This document shows positions 63,022-64,000 of a stretch of DNA of 64,000 bases, piece after piece. The DNA comes from Magnetococcales bacterium. Its GTDB lineage: Bacteria > Pseudomonadota > Magnetococcia > Magnetococcales > JADFYX01. A program made the position numbers and the translations under genes. Below the pieces are notes generated by a model. That model was not told the DNA's origin. It saw only the letters and a program-made list of their open reading frames with translations, and ran no database searches. Location of the stretch: positions 1 through 64,000 of the forward strand of contig PEAM01000018.1 in the NCBI GenBank assembly GCA_002753565.1, written 5' to 3'. Each line of letters starts with the position of its first letter. Within the stretch, counting starts at the first letter, position 1.

Positions 63022-64000
63022 CTAAATAAACACCCTACCCACCAACACAATCAGAGCCGAGAGCAACCAAGCCAACGTCAGGGAGAAGAGGACCGAAAAG
63101 CCTGCCCAGGGCCAACCCACCTCTCGCTTGATGGCGGCAATGGTGGAAAGGCAGGGAACATAGAGCAACAAAAAGACCATGAGGGCCAAAGCGGTTACGG
63201 GGGTCATGGCGGTGGATATGGCACTTCGCAACCCTTCAGAGCCGGTCTCGCTGCCATCATCCTGCCCATAGAGCACACCATAACTGGCTACGATCACCTC
63301 TTTGGCAAAAATACCGGAGATAATCGCGACGGAATCTTTCCAATCAAACCCCTGGATGGCAAAAAACGGGGTGATCGACTGGCCAATCTGCCCAAGATAG
63401 CTTTTCTCCATTCTCTCTTTCTCTTTGGCCCCCAGCCACTCTGCCACCGCCTGTTGACGCTCCTCTTTATTGCTCACCCTCTGGGCCTGCTCTATTTTGG
63501 CCTCATAGTTGATGCTGTAATCGACATCTCTTGGAAACTGCTGGAGAAACCAGATTGTGATGGAGCCTACCACAATGACCCCCCCCACCATTCGGACAAA
63601 ATCCACCGCTCGTGAGCTGATATGGGTCAGGATGGACTCCAGAGTTGGCAGGCGATAGGGTGGAAGCTCCATGACAAAGGACTCTTTCCCCCCCTTGACC
63701 ACAACCCGACTTAAAAAGACCGCCGCCCCCATGGCGGTTGCAATGCTGACCATGTACATCAAAAAAACCATCTGTCCGGCATTGTCGGCAAAAAAGGCGC
63801 CGCTCAATAGGATAAAAGCCGGTAAGCGCTGGGAACAGGAGATGAACGGATTGATCAAAACAGCCACCAACCTGGCCCGAGGGCTTTCGATGGTTCGGGA
63901 GGCCATGATAGCCGGAACATTACAGCCAAACCCCATAACCAGAGGGATGAAGGCCTTTCCGTGCAGGCCAAAAAGATGCATGATCCGGTCGAGAAGAAAA
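63022..64000 (-). CDS. feoB: Ferrous iron transporter FeoB, C-terminal part (runs off the window)
   Basis: The frame is open from the window edge to a stop at 63022, giving about 325 residues that correspond to the membrane half of FeoB. GKAFIPLVMGFGCNVPAIMASRTIESPRARLVAVLINPFISCSQRLP is the signature of the first gate region, and GVLYGQDD with FLLLYVPCLSTIAAIKREVGW covers the second. The N-terminal G-protein domain is outside the window. FeoB imports Fe(II) across the inner membrane with GTP hydrolysis. In a magnetotactic organism it could supply magnetite formation as well as general metabolism; the sequence here cannot tell which paralogue this is. The ATG at 63981 is internal, not the real start. 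Confidence 0.95.
   Translation of the reverse strand, partial: FLLDRIMHLFGLHGKAFIPLVMGFGCNVPAIMASRTIESPRARLVAVLINPFISCSQRLPAFILLSGAFFADNAGQMVFLMYMVSIATAMGAAVFLSRVVVKGGKESFVMELPPYRLPTLESILTHISSRAVDFVRMVGGVIVVGSITIWFLQQFPRDVDYSINYEAKIEQAQRVSNKEERQQAVAEWLGAKEKERMEKSYLGQIGQSITPFFAIQGFDWKDSVAIISGIFAKEVIVASYGVLYGQDDGSETGSEGLRSAISTAMTPVTALALMVFLLLYVPCLSTIAAIKREVGWPWAGFSVLFSLTLAWLLSALIVLVGRVFI

Noticed and set aside
1-64000. tRNA, rRNA, insertion sequences and prophage genes
   Set aside because: No cloverleaf-like or rRNA-like sequence, transposase, integrase or phage structural gene was recognised in the intergenic gaps or coding regions.

Overview
The window looks like a chromosome segment of a magnetotactic proteobacterium, most likely a relative of the marine magnetococci. 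The direct evidence is a clear mamC (magnetosome membrane protein) gene at 24176-24643. Several traits fit that lifestyle without proving it: sulfide:quinone oxidoreductase, a 2-oxoglutarate dehydrogenase operon, phasin genes that imply polyhydroxyalkanoate granules, rubredoxin with its reductase, FeoB, and many large sensor kinases. The order-level placement is inference. I saw no rRNA, tRNA, insertion sequence or CRISPR array.

Layout. 1-2.2 kb: an SOS mutagenesis pair in which the UmuD-like subunit carries a LexA-type DNA-binding domain, followed by UmuC. 3.4-8.2 kb: a sugar-phosphate block (HIT-like nucleotidyltransferase, uridine-kinase-like P-loop kinase, sucrose-phosphate-synthase-like glycosyltransferase, GlgC). 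8.5-16.2 kb: small envelope proteins, an FHA-phosphatase fusion, sulfide:quinone oxidoreductase, an AIM24-family protein and an 11-residue-repeat protein. 16.3-24.0 kb: a three-gene overlapping operon with a periplasmic binding protein and two giant hybrid kinases. 24.2-27 kb: mamC, a hairpin-rich noncoding stretch, a small unknown gene and a DUF3592 protein. 27.2-34.9 kb: an acidic/His-rich hexapeptide-repeat protein followed by an unusual type I secretion set (ABC protein with degenerate ATPase motifs, HlyD fused to a cyclic-nucleotide domain, TolC fused to a SPOR domain).

34.9-45.7 kb: two copies of a module made of a phasin gene, a structured 3' region and a 33-residue membrane micropeptide. 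They flank DUF423, yaaA and the lpd-sucB-sucA operon, and selO diverges from the second copy. 45.9-51.1 kb: rubredoxin, its reductase, a CPA2 cation/proton antiporter and a Cache-HAMP-GGDEF diguanylate cyclase. 51.1-55.9 kb: a four-gene redox operon (Tat-exported aldo/keto reductase with ferredoxin-like tail, DUF6599, DUF362, NapH/NapG-like ferredoxin). 56.1-64 kb: a zinc-ribbon protein, an NtrC-type regulator, a single-domain response regulator, a multi-PAS hybrid kinase and the C-terminal part of FeoB running off the window.

The strongest candidate for an undescribed system is the duplicated phasin/micropeptide module. Both copies keep the same gene order, a 33-residue membrane peptide too short for routine gene calling, paired TGC-N3-GCA sites at identical spacing upstream of the phasin, and a downstream hairpin with a compensatory base change. 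The second candidate is the repeat-protein/type I secretion locus, whose three export components are each atypical.
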